From positions 21,193,516-21,257,515 of the forward strand of contig OX123193.2 of the NCBI GenBank assembly GCA_944739405.2: DNA of 64,000 nucleotides, written 5' to 3'. The translations under genes were made by a program, and so were the position numbers. Shown piece by piece: positions 33,596 to 43,537 of the stretch. Origin of the DNA: Euclidia mi. Taxonomy: Eukaryota; Arthropoda; Insecta; Lepidoptera; Erebidae. Within the stretch, counting starts at the first letter, position 1. Each line of letters begins with the position of its first letter. The notes below the pieces were generated by a model, which saw only the letters and a list, made by a program, of their open reading frames with translations, was not told the origin of the DNA and searched no databases.

Positions 33596-34423
33596 ATGGC
33601 CGAAGAAAAAGGGTGTGGCAGCCAAGACTGCGACAAGTTGGCAGCGGATATTTTTCGGGTCGGTGTCAGAATACCCCCATTTTACCCCGAAAAACCGGCG
33701 CTTTGGTTTTGCCAGATGGAAGCGCAATTTCTCCTGTCTGGCATCAAGTCAGATGACACCAAGTACTATTACGTCACGGGCAACTTGGACTCCCAGTACG
33801 TGTCTGAGGTGGAGGACATAATCACAAACCCGCCGGCGACAGAAAAATATGAGAAGCTAAAGACAGAGCTGGTGAAACGTCTTTCTGCGTCCCGGGAGAA
33901 GAAGGTGAAGCAACTCCTCATGCACGAAGAGTTGGGAGACCGGAAGCCTTCGCAGTTTTACCGACACCTGCTTAACCTGGCTGGACCCGGCGTCCCCGAG
34001 GAGTTCCTGCGTACTATCTGGACCAGCCGTCTACCCAGCAGTACGCAAGCCATCATCGCGTCCCAGGGCAAGACTCCCATGGATGATTTGGCGGACCTGG
34101 CAGATAGAATCCACGACGTGGTCGTCCCTCAGGTGGCATCCGCAGCCGTCGCTCCTTCATCAGCCGTTCCTGCTTCTCCGGAGGTATCAGCGCTCGCCAA
34201 GCAGGTGGAGCTACTAACGGAGAAGATAGAGAGGATGTCCCGAGACCGCGACCGCAGTCGACAGCCGAGCCGAGGTCGGCACCGCTCCAGTTCCACCAGA
34301 TCATCGTCCAGTTACCGTAATCAGCCATTATGCTGGTATCATATTAGATTTCGAGATAGGGCTAGACATTGTGTAAAACCTTGCGATTATCGTCCCGCGG
34401 GAAACGAAAGGGGCAGTCAGTAA
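33596..34423 (+). CDS. gag of the CsRn1-type element (unit A)
   Basis: 275 codons from ATG 33596, 33 bp after the LTR. The N-terminal half has capsid-like sequence (MEAQFLLSGI, a region typical of Ty3/gypsy gag, then QFYRHLLNLAG). A basic Arg/Ser-rich stretch follows (about residues 215-240) and the end carries a C-x2-H-x9-C-x3-C finger (CWYH ... HCVKPC). This unusual CHCC form, instead of CCHC, is the hallmark of the CsRn1 clade. The product would form the particle core and bind RNA. It overlaps pol by 55 bp in a -1 relation, so pol is probably reached by ribosomal frameshifting. Confidence 0.85.
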   Translation: MAEEKGCGSQDCDKLAADIFRVGVRIPPFYPEKPALWFCQMEAQFLLSGIKSDDTKYYYVTGNLDSQYVSEVEDIITNPPATEKYEKLKTELVKRLSASREKKVKQLLMHEELGDRKPSQFYRHLLNLAGPGVPEEFLRTIWTSRLPSSTQAIIASQGKTPMDDLADLADRIHDVVVPQVASAAVAPSSAVPASPEVSALAKQVELLTEKIERMSRDRDRSRQPSRGRHRSSSTRSSSSYRNQPLCWYHIRFRDRARHCVKPCDYRPAGNERGSQ

Positions 34424-37400
34424 TGGCGACAAATGATTGCCTCAGTACCGGTCGCCTATTCATCACTGACTGTCGAACCAAGGTTCGATTCCTGGTCGAC
34501 ACAGGCAGTGACCTATGCGTATACCCCCGATCGGCTTTATCTACTCACCGTACTAAAACGGATTTTCAATTGTGTGCCGCTAATGGAACAATTATAAATA
34601 CTTACGGCTATATTAATTTAAATTTAAACATAGGATTGCGCCGTGACTTCCCCTGGCGATTTATCGTCGCAGATGTAACAAAGGCGATAATAGGCGTGGA
34701 TTTTTTATGTTTTTATAATTTGACGGTCGATTGCAGGAATCAACGCCTCATCGACTGCCATACAACTGTGTCCACCCCGGCTTCACCTGCTCGTCGTTCT
34801 GATGACGTCTCTTCGGTGAAAGTAAGTCTCGGTAATTCCGCATTCACTCACATACTACGGGAATTTCCCGACATCACTCGTCCACACGGTACACATCGCA
34901 CATCAAAACACGAGACAATCCACCACATACGCACTACACCTGGGCCACCGGTAACCTGTTCACCGCGTCGTTTGGCACCGGATAAACTTAAAATCGCCAA
35001 GACTGAATTTGAGGCCATGCTACAGTGCGGCACGTGCCGTCAGTCCGAATCAGCCTGGTCTTCTCCTCTTCACTTGGCGCCTAAGAAAAACGATGGCTGG
35101 CGTCCCTGTGGTGACTACAGGATGCTGAACGCACGTACCATCCCCGACCAGTACCCGATCAGGCACATCCATGACTTCGCCCACAGCCTATCTGGCTGTA
35201 CAGTCTTCTCGCAGATAGACCTGGTGAAGGCCTATAACCAGATCCCCGTCCATCCGGACGACATTCCGAAGACCGCTATAACGACGCCGTTCGGCCTCTT
35301 CGAATTTCCGTTCATGACGTTCGGACTTCGAAATGCCGGTCAAACGTTCCAGCGCTTCGTGGATGAGATGCTCAGGAGTCTGGACTTCACTTACGCGTAC
35401 CTTGACGATTTCCTCGTGTTTTCAAAAGACCATGCTACGCATGAGGTGCACCTGCGTCAGCTATTCACCAGACTCCAAGAGTACGGTATGGTGATCAACA
35501 CTAGTAAGTGTATTTTTGGAGTGTCGCAGGTAAACTTTTTGGGGTACCATATTTCATCCAAGGGTACGAGGCCGTTGCCATCCAAGGTCGAAGCTGTGCA
35601 GAATTTCCCTACCCCCAAGACTGTTAGAGAACTGCGCAGATTCCTTGGCATGGTAAACTTTTACAGGAGGTTCACACCTGGGGCCGCCGCTTTTCAAGCG
35701 CCTTTGAACGCTTTACTTGCAGGGTCCGTTAAGGGTTCTCACCCTGTCAATTTTTCAGCGGAGGAGTTGGAGGCGTTCCAAAACTGCAAGAGAAGTCTTT
35801 GCCAAGCAGCACTTTTAGCTCATCCTGATTGCAACGCTAAGATGGCGTTGGTCACGGATGCGTCAGACAAGGCCATCGGCGCAGTTCTGCAGCAGCTTAA
35901 TGATGGAGCTTGGGAGCCTCTAGCCTTCTTCTCGCGCAAGTTGAGCCCGGCACAGGTTAAGTACTCTCCTTACGACCGTGAGTTGCTCGCCATTTACGAG
36001 AGTGTTAAGTACTTCAGGCACATGTTGGAGGCGCGTGACTTCGTTATTTACACGGACCACAAGCCCCTCACATTCGCCTATCACTCTCGTAAAGAGAATT
36101 GTTCTCCCCGACAGTTCCGTCACTTGGACTTTATATCGCAATTTACCACTGACATTCGTCATATCTCTGGGAAAGACAACGTCGTGGCTGACACTCTCTC
36201 ACGCGTGGAGGAGATTACTCAGCCTGTGCACCCGGAAAGAATCGCAGAAGCTCAGCAAAACGACACCGAGCTAAAGCAACTGATTGCTGGCGACACCTCA
36301 CTGAACCTCAAACAGGTAAGTATTCCCGGGTCACGCAGTCAACTTTTCTGCGATTTTAGCGGACCTACTCCAAGACCTTTTGTACCCAAGGAACTGCGTA
36401 GGGCCGTATTCTCTAGTCTGCATTCGTTGAGCCACCCAGGGACCAAGGCTTCAGCAAAACTGGTTGCGGATCGTTATGTATGGCCTGGAGTTAGAAAAGA
36501 CTGCCGTGATTGGGTCCGTTCATGCTTGGACTGTCAGCGTTCCAAGATCACGCGGCACGTCTTTAGTCCCGTAGGTACGTTTAAGCTACCGCAATCAAGG
36601 TTTGCATTCGTCCATATCGACCTTGTTGGACCTTTGCCACTGTGCCAGGGCTACCGATACTGCCTCACCGCCGTCGATCGTTTCTCGCGATGGCCTGAGG
36701 CTATCCCATTGGCTGACATAACGGCTGAAACAGTCGCAAAGGCCTTACTCAGTGGGTGGATTGCTCGTTTCGGCTGTCCTACCAATATCATTACTGATAG
36801 AGGTAGACAGTTCGAATCAGCACTCTTTAAATGCTTGTCCGAGACCGTGGGCTTCGAACATCGCCGGACCACAGCTTACCATCCTGCCTGTAACGGACTG
36901 GTGGAGAGGTTCCACCGTCAACTGAAGGCCGCAATAACTTGCCATGCTACTGCTAACTGGGTGGAGTCCCTTCCACTCGTCCTACTTGGCATTCGCAGCG
37001 CTTTCAAGGAGGATTTGAAAGCATCGTCGGCCGAATTAGTCTATGGCCAACCTCTCAGGCTCCCTGGTGAGTTTTTCAGCTCAGAGTCCGACGAGACGAC
37101 GGACATGACCGACTACTTGTCTCGCCTGCGCAGTTTTGTTCGGCGTCTGCAGCCGTCACCCGGGTCTCGTCATAAGTGTGAGACCAAGGCATTTATTTTT
37201 AAGGACCTGTCAAAGTCGACACACGTCTTTCTGCGAGATGATACTACGGGTCGTTCCTTAAAAGTCGCATACTCTGGTCCTCATGAAGTCATATCTCGTG
37301 GTGATAAGTTTTTTAAAATATCGGTAAATGGTAAACAGGTTACAGTATCGATAGACCGTCTCAAACCGGCCTTCATACTGCGTGACCCAGACAATAACTC

Positions 37401-37560
37401 ACACCAACCACCCAACATATCACACTCACCACCCAACACAAACACTCACCCAAACACCCCAATCGCGGAAAACCGGGACGTACTTCGTGCTGACGATGGC
37501 GTCGTCAAAACGACGCGGTCAGGACGTCGCGTTAGATTTCCCGACTATTATCGCCCTTGA
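34369..37560 (+). CDS. pol of the CsRn1-type element (unit A)
   Basis: 1,063 codons, fully open. Domains in order: aspartic protease (D44-T45-G46), reverse transcriptase with YLDD catalytic box (residues 344-347), RNase H with TDAS (D497), integrase zinc region (H685, H689, C719, C722), and the integrase core D751, D810, E846, with 35 residues between the last two, as expected for DDE integrases. A Thr/Pro-rich tail ends the protein. No methionine start is needed if made as a Gag-Pol fusion; the first one lies in the overlap. All key residues are present, so the protein could be functional. Confidence 0.9.
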   Translation: MCKTLRLSSRGKRKGQSVMATNDCLSTGRLFITDCRTKVRFLVDTGSDLCVYPRSALSTHRTKTDFQLCAANGTIINTYGYINLNLNIGLRRDFPWRFIVADVTKAIIGVDFLCFYNLTVDCRNQRLIDCHTTVSTPASPARRSDDVSSVKVSLGNSAFTHILREFPDITRPHGTHRTSKHETIHHIRTTPGPPVTCSPRRLAPDKLKIAKTEFEAMLQCGTCRQSESAWSSPLHLAPKKNDGWRPCGDYRMLNARTIPDQYPIRHIHDFAHSLSGCTVFSQIDLVKAYNQIPVHPDDIPKTAITTPFGLFEFPFMTFGLRNAGQTFQRFVDEMLRSLDFTYAYLDDFLVFSKDHATHEVHLRQLFTRLQEYGMVINTSKCIFGVSQVNFLGYHISSKGTRPLPSKVEAVQNFPTPKTVRELRRFLGMVNFYRRFTPGAAAFQAPLNALLAGSVKGSHPVNFSAEELEAFQNCKRSLCQAALLAHPDCNAKMALVTDASDKAIGAVLQQLNDGAWEPLAFFSRKLSPAQVKYSPYDRELLAIYESVKYFRHMLEARDFVIYTDHKPLTFAYHSRKENCSPRQFRHLDFISQFTTDIRHISGKDNVVADTLSRVEEITQPVHPERIAEAQQNDTELKQLIAGDTSLNLKQVSIPGSRSQLFCDFSGPTPRPFVPKELRRAVFSSLHSLSHPGTKASAKLVADRYVWPGVRKDCRDWVRSCLDCQRSKITRHVFSPVGTFKLPQSRFAFVHIDLVGPLPLCQGYRYCLTAVDRFSRWPEAIPLADITAETVAKALLSGWIARFGCPTNIITDRGRQFESALFKCLSETVGFEHRRTTAYHPACNGLVERFHRQLKAAITCHATANWVESLPLVLLGIRSAFKEDLKASSAELVYGQPLRLPGEFFSSESDETTDMTDYLSRLRSFVRRLQPSPGSRHKCETKAFIFKDLSKSTHVFLRDDTTGRSLKVAYSGPHEVISRGDKFFKISVNGKQVTVSIDRLKPAFILRDPDNNSHQPPNISHSPPNTNTHPNTPIAENRDVLRADDGVVKTTRSGRRVRFPDYYRP

Positions 37561-37568
37561 CGGTCTCT

Positions 37569-38151
37569 GGAGGGGGGTGATGTAGTGACATCATAATTAT
37601 TGTTAAATTTACATATCATATTTTTATAGTTAATTTAGTACTCTAAAAATATTAATCTTTGATTAGCATAAAAAAATAATTGTAATTTTAATCAACCTAA
37701 TAATTCAACATACACGCAAACAATGTACAACGATTTTATATAGATAAAATATTACTAGATGGGACAGCGAGGCGGTGACGTCGGGGCGGCCGTGTGTCGC
37801 GGCTCGCGTCGCAGGTAGCTCGCGCGAGCGAGAGAGCACTATCGGTTGACCGCTCACACGGTCGGTGCGCCCGCGTCGCCTGCCTATCAACAGTATATGA
37901 TTTGTCTTGACGCGAACCGCCTTATATTTAAATCTTATTGGTACTTGTGAATAATTGTCATCGCTTCCGCGCGTACGAAATTCTTGTGCTTATTCTAAAA
38001 ACTTTCTTCTCGCTATCTTTCACTCCTTCTGCTTGTGTGTGTGCCTATAAACTGTACCTGTGAACTTTTCCACCTCTTAATAAACTTTCATACTTCGTTT
38101 CTTCAATCTATGACTTTTACTTCGCACTACACACTCTTCTACAACCCTACA
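37569..38151 (+). repeat. polypurine tract and 3' LTR of the CsRn1-type element (unit A)
   Basis: GGAGGGGGG (37569-37577) precedes the LTR 37581-38151. The LTR matches the 5' copy over 571 bp apart from one noted base. Confidence 0.9.
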
Positions 38152-38492
38152 ACTTTCTTCAGGCGGCCAAAGAAACGTGCCTGCAACGCTTGTTTCATGC
38201 CAGCGTCATCAATGCCTAATGCCTGCGACATACCCAGATATTTGTAGGTTTCCGTTGCAGAGAGAGATCTAAGTTGTGTGAAATCTGAGAGCTCTATACT
38301 ATCAGATTCCACACTCCTGCCTCGCTTTACATGCATGACCGCACATTTATCCACACCGAACTCCATCTTAATTGAATTACTAAAGCTTTCAGTTATCTTT
38401 AGTAACTCGGTTAATTGGAGGTCAGTGGGGGCAAATAGTTTGAGGTCATCCATGAAAAGGAGGTGAGAAATAACTTGACCTCTATTCTGCAA
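38152..38492 (-). pseudogene. R4/Dong-like copy 2, 5' part with FMDD polymerase box (unit A)
   Basis: Minus-strand frame with ISHLLFMDDLKLFA, the catalytic FMDD box of the reverse transcriptase, then FGVDKCAVMHVKRG and ETYKYLGMSQALG. It begins at 38492 without any upstream polymerase part, and is cut on the other side by the LTR insertion at 38151. The 5' end is at exactly the same base as in copy 1 (40178). Confidence 0.75.
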
Positions 38493-38506
38493 CCGAATTA
38501 TTAATC

Positions 38507-38527
38507 TTATTATTATTATTATTATTA
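38507..38527. repeat. (TTA)7 microsatellite (unit A)
   Basis: Seven TTA units between the two R4/Dong-like copies; on their coding strand this is (TAA)7, the known insertion target of Dong-type LINEs. Repeated at 58755-58775. Confidence 0.85.
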
Positions 38528-40178
38528 CTCTTTATTTATTTTCATTCTCATTGATCTTATTTTATATAATTAAATCACTTAACAAAAAAAAAATAACTAT
38601 ATAAAACAGGACCACGGAGACCCACCGGCATCGGGCACAGGGACCAAGCTACCGGTGGTTAGGGCTCCAGAGAGAGGAACCTCCGAACGATGCGTGTCGT
38701 GTCCAGCAAAACTGCCTTCTGTATAGAGGACTTGATCCAGCCGTCTAACGAGAGCCTCTTGAGGTGGTGGTCGAGGCTCTTGGCAATAAGACCATTTACG
38801 GTTACGACTATCGGTACAATGATCGCCGAGTCAACATCCCACATGTCGACAATCTCGTGAGCCAGGTCCAAATACTTAATTTGTTTATCTTTTTCGGCTT
38901 TCACGAGATTCTCGTCATGGGGTATGGTGACGTCGATGATCATTGCAAGGCGCTCTAATCGGTCTATCACCACTATGTCCGGCTGTTAGCCGCAATAGTT
39001 CTGTCAGTAATGATAGACCGATCCCAGTACAGAGTAGCACGACCATTTTCAAGAACTGGGTCGGGCACATACCTGTAGTACGGTACTTCGGAGTCGACAA
39101 GTTGGTACTTTAAGGCAAGTTGCTGATGGACAATCCTGGCTACTTGGTTGTGTCTATGCAAATATTCGCCGTTGGCAAGACGAGAACAACCGGATACTAT
39201 ATGTCTGAGCGATTCACCAGGCTGGTGACATGCCCGACATATGTCGACCGTCCCATCCCTCAGAATATACTTCCGGTAGTTCTTCGTCATGATAACTTCG
39301 TCCATAATTGCAAATACAAAACCTTCTGTTTCGGCGAAAAGATCGCCGAAACGCAGCCAGGACACCGAAGCTGGAAAATCTACATCGGGCCCATGCAAGG
39401 CCCGGTAAAATCGTCCATGCAGCTCTTTGCCCCTCCATACCTCCCTGCGCTCCTCTACACCAAGTACGGCAGGTTTGCGCCAGTTCTCTTTGGCCAGACC
39501 CAGCGGGGTAAGTTCGTTGTCCACAGCAACCACATCTCGGTGCACACCCGCGGCAGTGTGGAGAAAGTATTCTCTGAGATTGCACACCTCGCGATTGTGG
39601 AGGGTCTTGGCACTTAAGAAGCCCCGACCCCCGCACTTCCGCGGGATGTACAATCTCATCACTGACGAACGCGGGTGATGCATCCGGTATGTGGTGAGTA
39701 GACAACGAACTTTCCTATCCAAGGCGTCCAATTCCGTGTGAGTCCATCTGAGTATGCCGAAGGAGTACATTAAGACCGGCATGGCCCAACCGTTACAGGC
39801 ACGCACCTTATTTCCGCCCGAAAGAAAGCTTTTTAAAACTTTCTTCAGGCGGCCAAAGAAACGCGCCTGCAACGACTGTTTCATGCCAGCCTCATCAATG
39901 CATTATGCCTGCGACATACCCAGATATTTATAGGTTTCGGTTGCAGAGAGTGATCTAAGTTGTGTGAAATCTGAAAGTTCTATACCATCATATTCCACAC
40001 TCCTGCCTCGCCTTACATGCATGACCGCACATTTATCCACACCGAACCCCATCTTAACTGAATTACTAAAGCTTTCAGTTATCTTTAGTAACTCAGTTAA
40101 TTGGGGGTCAGTGGAGGCAAATATTTTGAGGTCATCCATGAAAAGGAGGTGGGAAATAACTTGACCTCTACTCTGCAA
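38528..40178 (-). pseudogene. R4/Dong-like LINE copy 1, truncated and broken (unit A)
   Basis: Three minus-strand frames: 40178-39903 with LLFMDDLKIFA, 39884-38973 with the thumb region and the CCHC finger, and 38973-38659 with the endonuclease end (IIDVTIPHDENL). A TAA codon near 39900 and a one-base deletion near 38983, just before the endonuclease PD motif, break the frame. The 3' UTR and an A-run (38582-38591) lead to the (TTA)7 tract. It is clearly related to copy 2 but with many substitutions. Confidence 0.75.
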
Positions 40179-41551
40179 TCAGAGCGGTTAAAGGTGAGCT
40201 AAAGGTGTAAAAGACATATTCTGACAAATCTAAATAATTAAACGACGGTCTCATTAAATACGCAAATGGTTCTGCTTACGTAAGTACGCTTAAACGTAAA
40301 TGAAAAAGGTAAATAATGAGTAAAGGTAACCAGATCGTTCATTCCAGCGTTTATTTACACTTGCCGACCATGAACGATTGAACGTAGCTTTTTCGACAAT
40401 AAAAGCATCTAAATTACATCACTGATATTTCATATCAGCTGTTGGTAATGTGTTAGGTGTGGATAATTAAATAAATTTACATTAATAAATGTTTTTAGTT
40501 TCAGAATAATAGCTTTCATCTTTATCTATAACAAAACAATTGGTTTTCTCTTTAGGGACCGCTTTCAAAGGCGACATCGACACAAAGATAAAGAATATAA
40601 AATATTCTATTTTATATTTCAATTTCATTTTACGAATCCTTTGTCACTAATTAAATATTATAAATTATAATAAATATAAACTTTCATTTGCATCTGTTGG
40701 TATGAACAATTATTTTCAAAGAGCAAATATACGTATTATTTAACAAGCGTGACATTTTACCAGCATATTTAAGATATTCTGCTTGTAAATACTTAACTAA
40801 AATTTTAAATATTAATTATAATTTTCAAACATTTTGTGTCTTCAATTTAATGTTGCGTTCAATACAAAAAAGTCTGAAAGTTTATATACTTGCTAACTGA
40901 CACTCGCTGTTTCACCAGCGTTATGTTTTGTAATTGAACAACATCAGCATAAGCATTACGTGCGTTTTTGCGGCAATGACGATATGACGAGAGATTAGAA
41001 CACAAATGCAGATTTTAGCTTGATCCACTCATTTTTTATCACTTCATTCTATAACTTGCGGTAATTAATTAACATCAAATACATACCTGTTTTAAGAACA
41101 CAAAAATACCGCCGTCGCAGAGCTAGGGAAATTAAAGTAGGTACTTACATTCTGGCTCTCCAAAGAACTCCCATGCTCTTACTGAGAAAAATGGCGATTT
41201 TATTTTAAGCACCGGTTATAAGCTATGCTAAAAAACTCGAGACAAGCATGAAAACATATCACATCAAATTCAATCATGTACAATATTAAAATAATTTAAA
41301 AGCAGCTTTATTGAACGTGCGACTAGTATTTGAAATACAATATAGAGTTATATTAACAAACCAAACTGCCGTTTACATATTTATTTTGTAGATATCCCAA
41401 ATTCAATCCAAAAGTTATTTTCAATACTCAGAATTTAATAATTATGTCATGCATGGAACATGGCAGATTAATTTTGTGTATTGGAGAAGTTCATTGAAAT
41501 TGGAGGTGCCTGAACTAAATAAGTTGGAATTTCATGCAGTAACATGAGATA

Positions 41552-42442
41552 TTGATGACTTTAAAAAAGTCTATTACGGAGACTATACAAGAAACTTGCT
41601 CAAAACCTGCAGCCCAAAATATTTCCTTTGCCGATATTGTTAAGACCAATAAATTTAGTCACCTGCGACCTTCTAATCTAAGTTCGATCGCAATATATCC
41701 TAACGACAAGGAAAAATCTAGCGACGACACCAAAACACTCGTCCAAAAGATAATATGTCCAGAGCAAATGAAACTGCACGTGAGGGGATTGCAGAAGACC
41801 AGGAACGGAGGTATTATTATCAGCACCGAGTCAAAGGATGACATTGAAAAACTTCGGCGTTCAACACAATTGAGTAGTTCGGGATTGAAGGTAGAAGACC
41901 CCCACAAAAGAAGACCTAGGATAACAGTTGTTGGTGTACCTACGGCCCTTCGTGACCAAGATGTCTATGACTGCATTTACGAACAGAACCTGACCGATAA
42001 GATACCTAATTTGTCACGTGAGTCCTTCTTGTCTAGCATTAAGTTGAGCCACAAATCAGGTAAAAGAGATGCATCAACATGTAACTTTATTATAGAAGTA
42101 CCTGCCAACATTAGGAAAGTCCTCATTAACCAGGCTAGAGCCTTTATCAACTGGACGTCCTGCCCCGTTCGCGACTTTACCCTTGTGACCAGGTGCTTCA
42201 AATGCCAACAGTACGGACTTGCGGCGAAGACTTGCCGCGAGACCAATCAGACGTGTGGACATTGCGGTGAACTCGGACATGAAACAAAGGATTGCAACAA
42301 GAAAGACAAGACGCCGAAATGTGCAACATCCTTGCGTTTTAAAAATCCAAGTAACCACAAAACTGGTGACCTCGAATGCTCAGCGAAGAAAATTTCAGAA
42401 TTGAGGTATATCAATTCCATAGATTATAATGAGGGCGCCTAA
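41552..42442 (+). CDS. LINE ORF1, copy B
   Basis: Translation is identical to copy A (27507-28397), including the leucine in place of histidine in the first zinc knuckle. Confidence 0.8.
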   Translation: MMTLKKSITETIQETCSKPAAQNISFADIVKTNKFSHLRPSNLSSIAIYPNDKEKSSDDTKTLVQKIICPEQMKLHVRGLQKTRNGGIIISTESKDDIEKLRRSTQLSSSGLKVEDPHKRRPRITVVGVPTALRDQDVYDCIYEQNLTDKIPNLSRESFLSSIKLSHKSGKRDASTCNFIIEVPANIRKVLINQARAFINWTSCPVRDFTLVTRCFKCQQYGLAAKTCRETNQTCGHCGELGHETKDCNKKDKTPKCATSLRFKNPSNHKTGDLECSAKKISELRYINSIDYNEGA

Positions 42443-42520
42443 GAGCGTCGCCTATTATCATATTAGTCTTGAGCTAGCTTGTAAGCGTCTATAAGTTTCT
42501 TTTTAGTTTCGTTATAATAT

Positions 42521-42865
42521 ATGGCTAATCACTTAATTAAAGATCTAGATGATAGTTTAGTTTACGTGTCTAAAATAAGCGATACTGAAAATTGTAGACA
42601 TTATCTTTCCGATTTCAACAACCCACTATCCATACTAACTCAAAACATCCGCAGTATATATAAAAACATAGATAGTCTAGGCGTTTTCTTACAAAGGCTT
42701 GATACCGAGTGTGATATTGTCCTCACGGAAAGCTGGCTTTCAAACAGAAATAAGAACATACCGACATTACCAGGGTACAATAGTTTCTACGCAAAGTTAT
42801 CTTTAAACCAGTACGATGGCATAGTGGTATACACAAAAATAGCTTTACACCTTACTGTCGAAGAG
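42521..42865 (+). pseudogene. LINE ORF2 start, copy B, cut by insertion
   Basis: The first 115 codons of the endonuclease (TQNIRSI, DIVLTESWL) up to TVEE; translation then runs into the LTR and stops after three more residues. Confidence 0.85.
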
Positions 42866-43019
42866 TGTAGTGTGTAATTGATGTAATGTACCTATGTTAT
42901 ACTTGTGTATGTGTATGTAATCAACATGTCTATTTGATCATGTGTAATCCTAAAATATAGAGAGTATTATTAGAGCAGTCAGTGGTATCATTTCTCTCCC
43001 AAATACCTTCGCCTTTACA
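42866..43019 (+). repeat. 5' LTR of the second Ty3/gypsy element (unit B)
   Basis: TGTAGTGTGTAATTG to CCTTTACA, with TGTA/TACA termini. Only 154 bp, near the low end for insect Ty3/gypsy LTRs. Confidence 0.85.
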
Positions 43020-43032
43020 TGGCGACCCTGCC
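43020..43032 (+). promoter_or_regulatory. primer-binding site, tRNA-Arg-like
   Basis: TGGCGACCCTGCC follows the LTR directly. The first eight bases match tRNA-Arg-type sites; the rest is less certain. Confidence 0.55.
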
Positions 43033-43231
43033 TACGGGCGTTCGCGCGCGCATCAGATCTCGTTACTTGCGTTACCGACACCTCTATGCCATATAAGGCT
43101 CGTGCTTCAAACAATCGGACTTTGGTGAGCAAGTTTAAAGATGTTTAAATTATTAGTAGTAATTACGCTCGCTATTACGATACGTCGTGTTCGTTTCTCT
43201 GTGCAAAAATACTACAGTTTCGAACTAAACA

Positions 43232-43537
43232 ATGGGTGCCAAGCAAACTAAAGAGGAGACCTTAGTGGTGCAAAACATAGTTGGCGGTTCCAACAACTTA
43301 CATCTAGAGGAGGTAAAATTCCATGTTTCTACAATCACTATACTGCTAGCTATAGTGGTGCTGGTGCTGGGAATCGGCGTTTTATACTATATTCTGCAGT
43401 TGTACCGGCGTTGTCATGTACGCTGGATAAGCCAGGAAATATACAGGCGTTCAATATCTCGGAGATCGAGTTCGAGGCGGACTGGCCATTCTCCTGAAAA
43501 AGGATTACATGGGCGACCCAAGGTTGAGATGGTATGA
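43232..43537 (+). CDS. small leader ORF: myristoylation-like start plus one membrane segment
   Basis: 101 codons, ATG at 43232, between the primer-binding site and gag. It begins MGAKQT, which fits the N-myristoylation pattern (Gly2, Thr at position 6). A hydrophobic segment at about residues 34-58 (ILLAIVVLVLGIGVLYYIL) is followed by YRRCH and a basic Arg/Ser-rich tail (RRSISRRSSSRR). That predicts a single-pass membrane protein with a basic tail; Cys61 beside the membrane could be acylated. I recall small hydrophobic leader ORFs in some insect mdg1/412-type elements, but not their function. The next gene, gag, starts 356 bp downstream. An identical copy starts unit C (63480). Confidence 0.6.
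   Translation: MGAKQTKEETLVVQNIVGGSNNLHLEEVKFHVSTITILLAIVVLVLGIGVLYYILQLYRRCHVRWISQEIYRRSISRRSSSRRTGHSPEKGLHGRPKVEMV

Larger units (their letters stand above)
32993..38151 (+). mobile_element. CsRn1/Kabuki-type Ty3/gypsy element, complete (unit A)
   Basis: 5,159 bp with 571-bp LTRs (32993-33563 and 37581-38151), one difference noted between them (33352 A, 37940 G). Target duplication ACTT on both sides. The primer-binding site TGGTGACCCCG at 33565 fits tRNA-Trp, which is characteristic of the CsRn1 clade. Polypurine tract GGAGGGGGG at 37569-37577. gag and pol are both open, in a -1 relation. It sits in a R4/Dong-like element in opposite orientation. By structure it is recent and may have been active shortly before the array formed. 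Confidence 0.9.
26134..40178. repeat. tandem array unit A (14,045 bp)
   Basis: From 26134 the sequence recurs at 40179 (offset 14,045), and after the LINE insertion point the offset becomes 20,248. It contains the LINE, the R4/Dong-like copies and the CsRn1-type LTR element, but lacks the second Ty3/gypsy element. Only about a dozen single-base differences from unit B were noticed by eye. Confidence 0.9.
40179..42865 (+). mobile_element. LINE copy B, 5' part
   Basis: Repeats 26134-28820. Contains the long leader, ORF1 and the start of ORF2. It ends at 42865, where the second Ty3/gypsy element is inserted in the endonuclease region; the LINE resumes at 49074. Confidence 0.85.
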
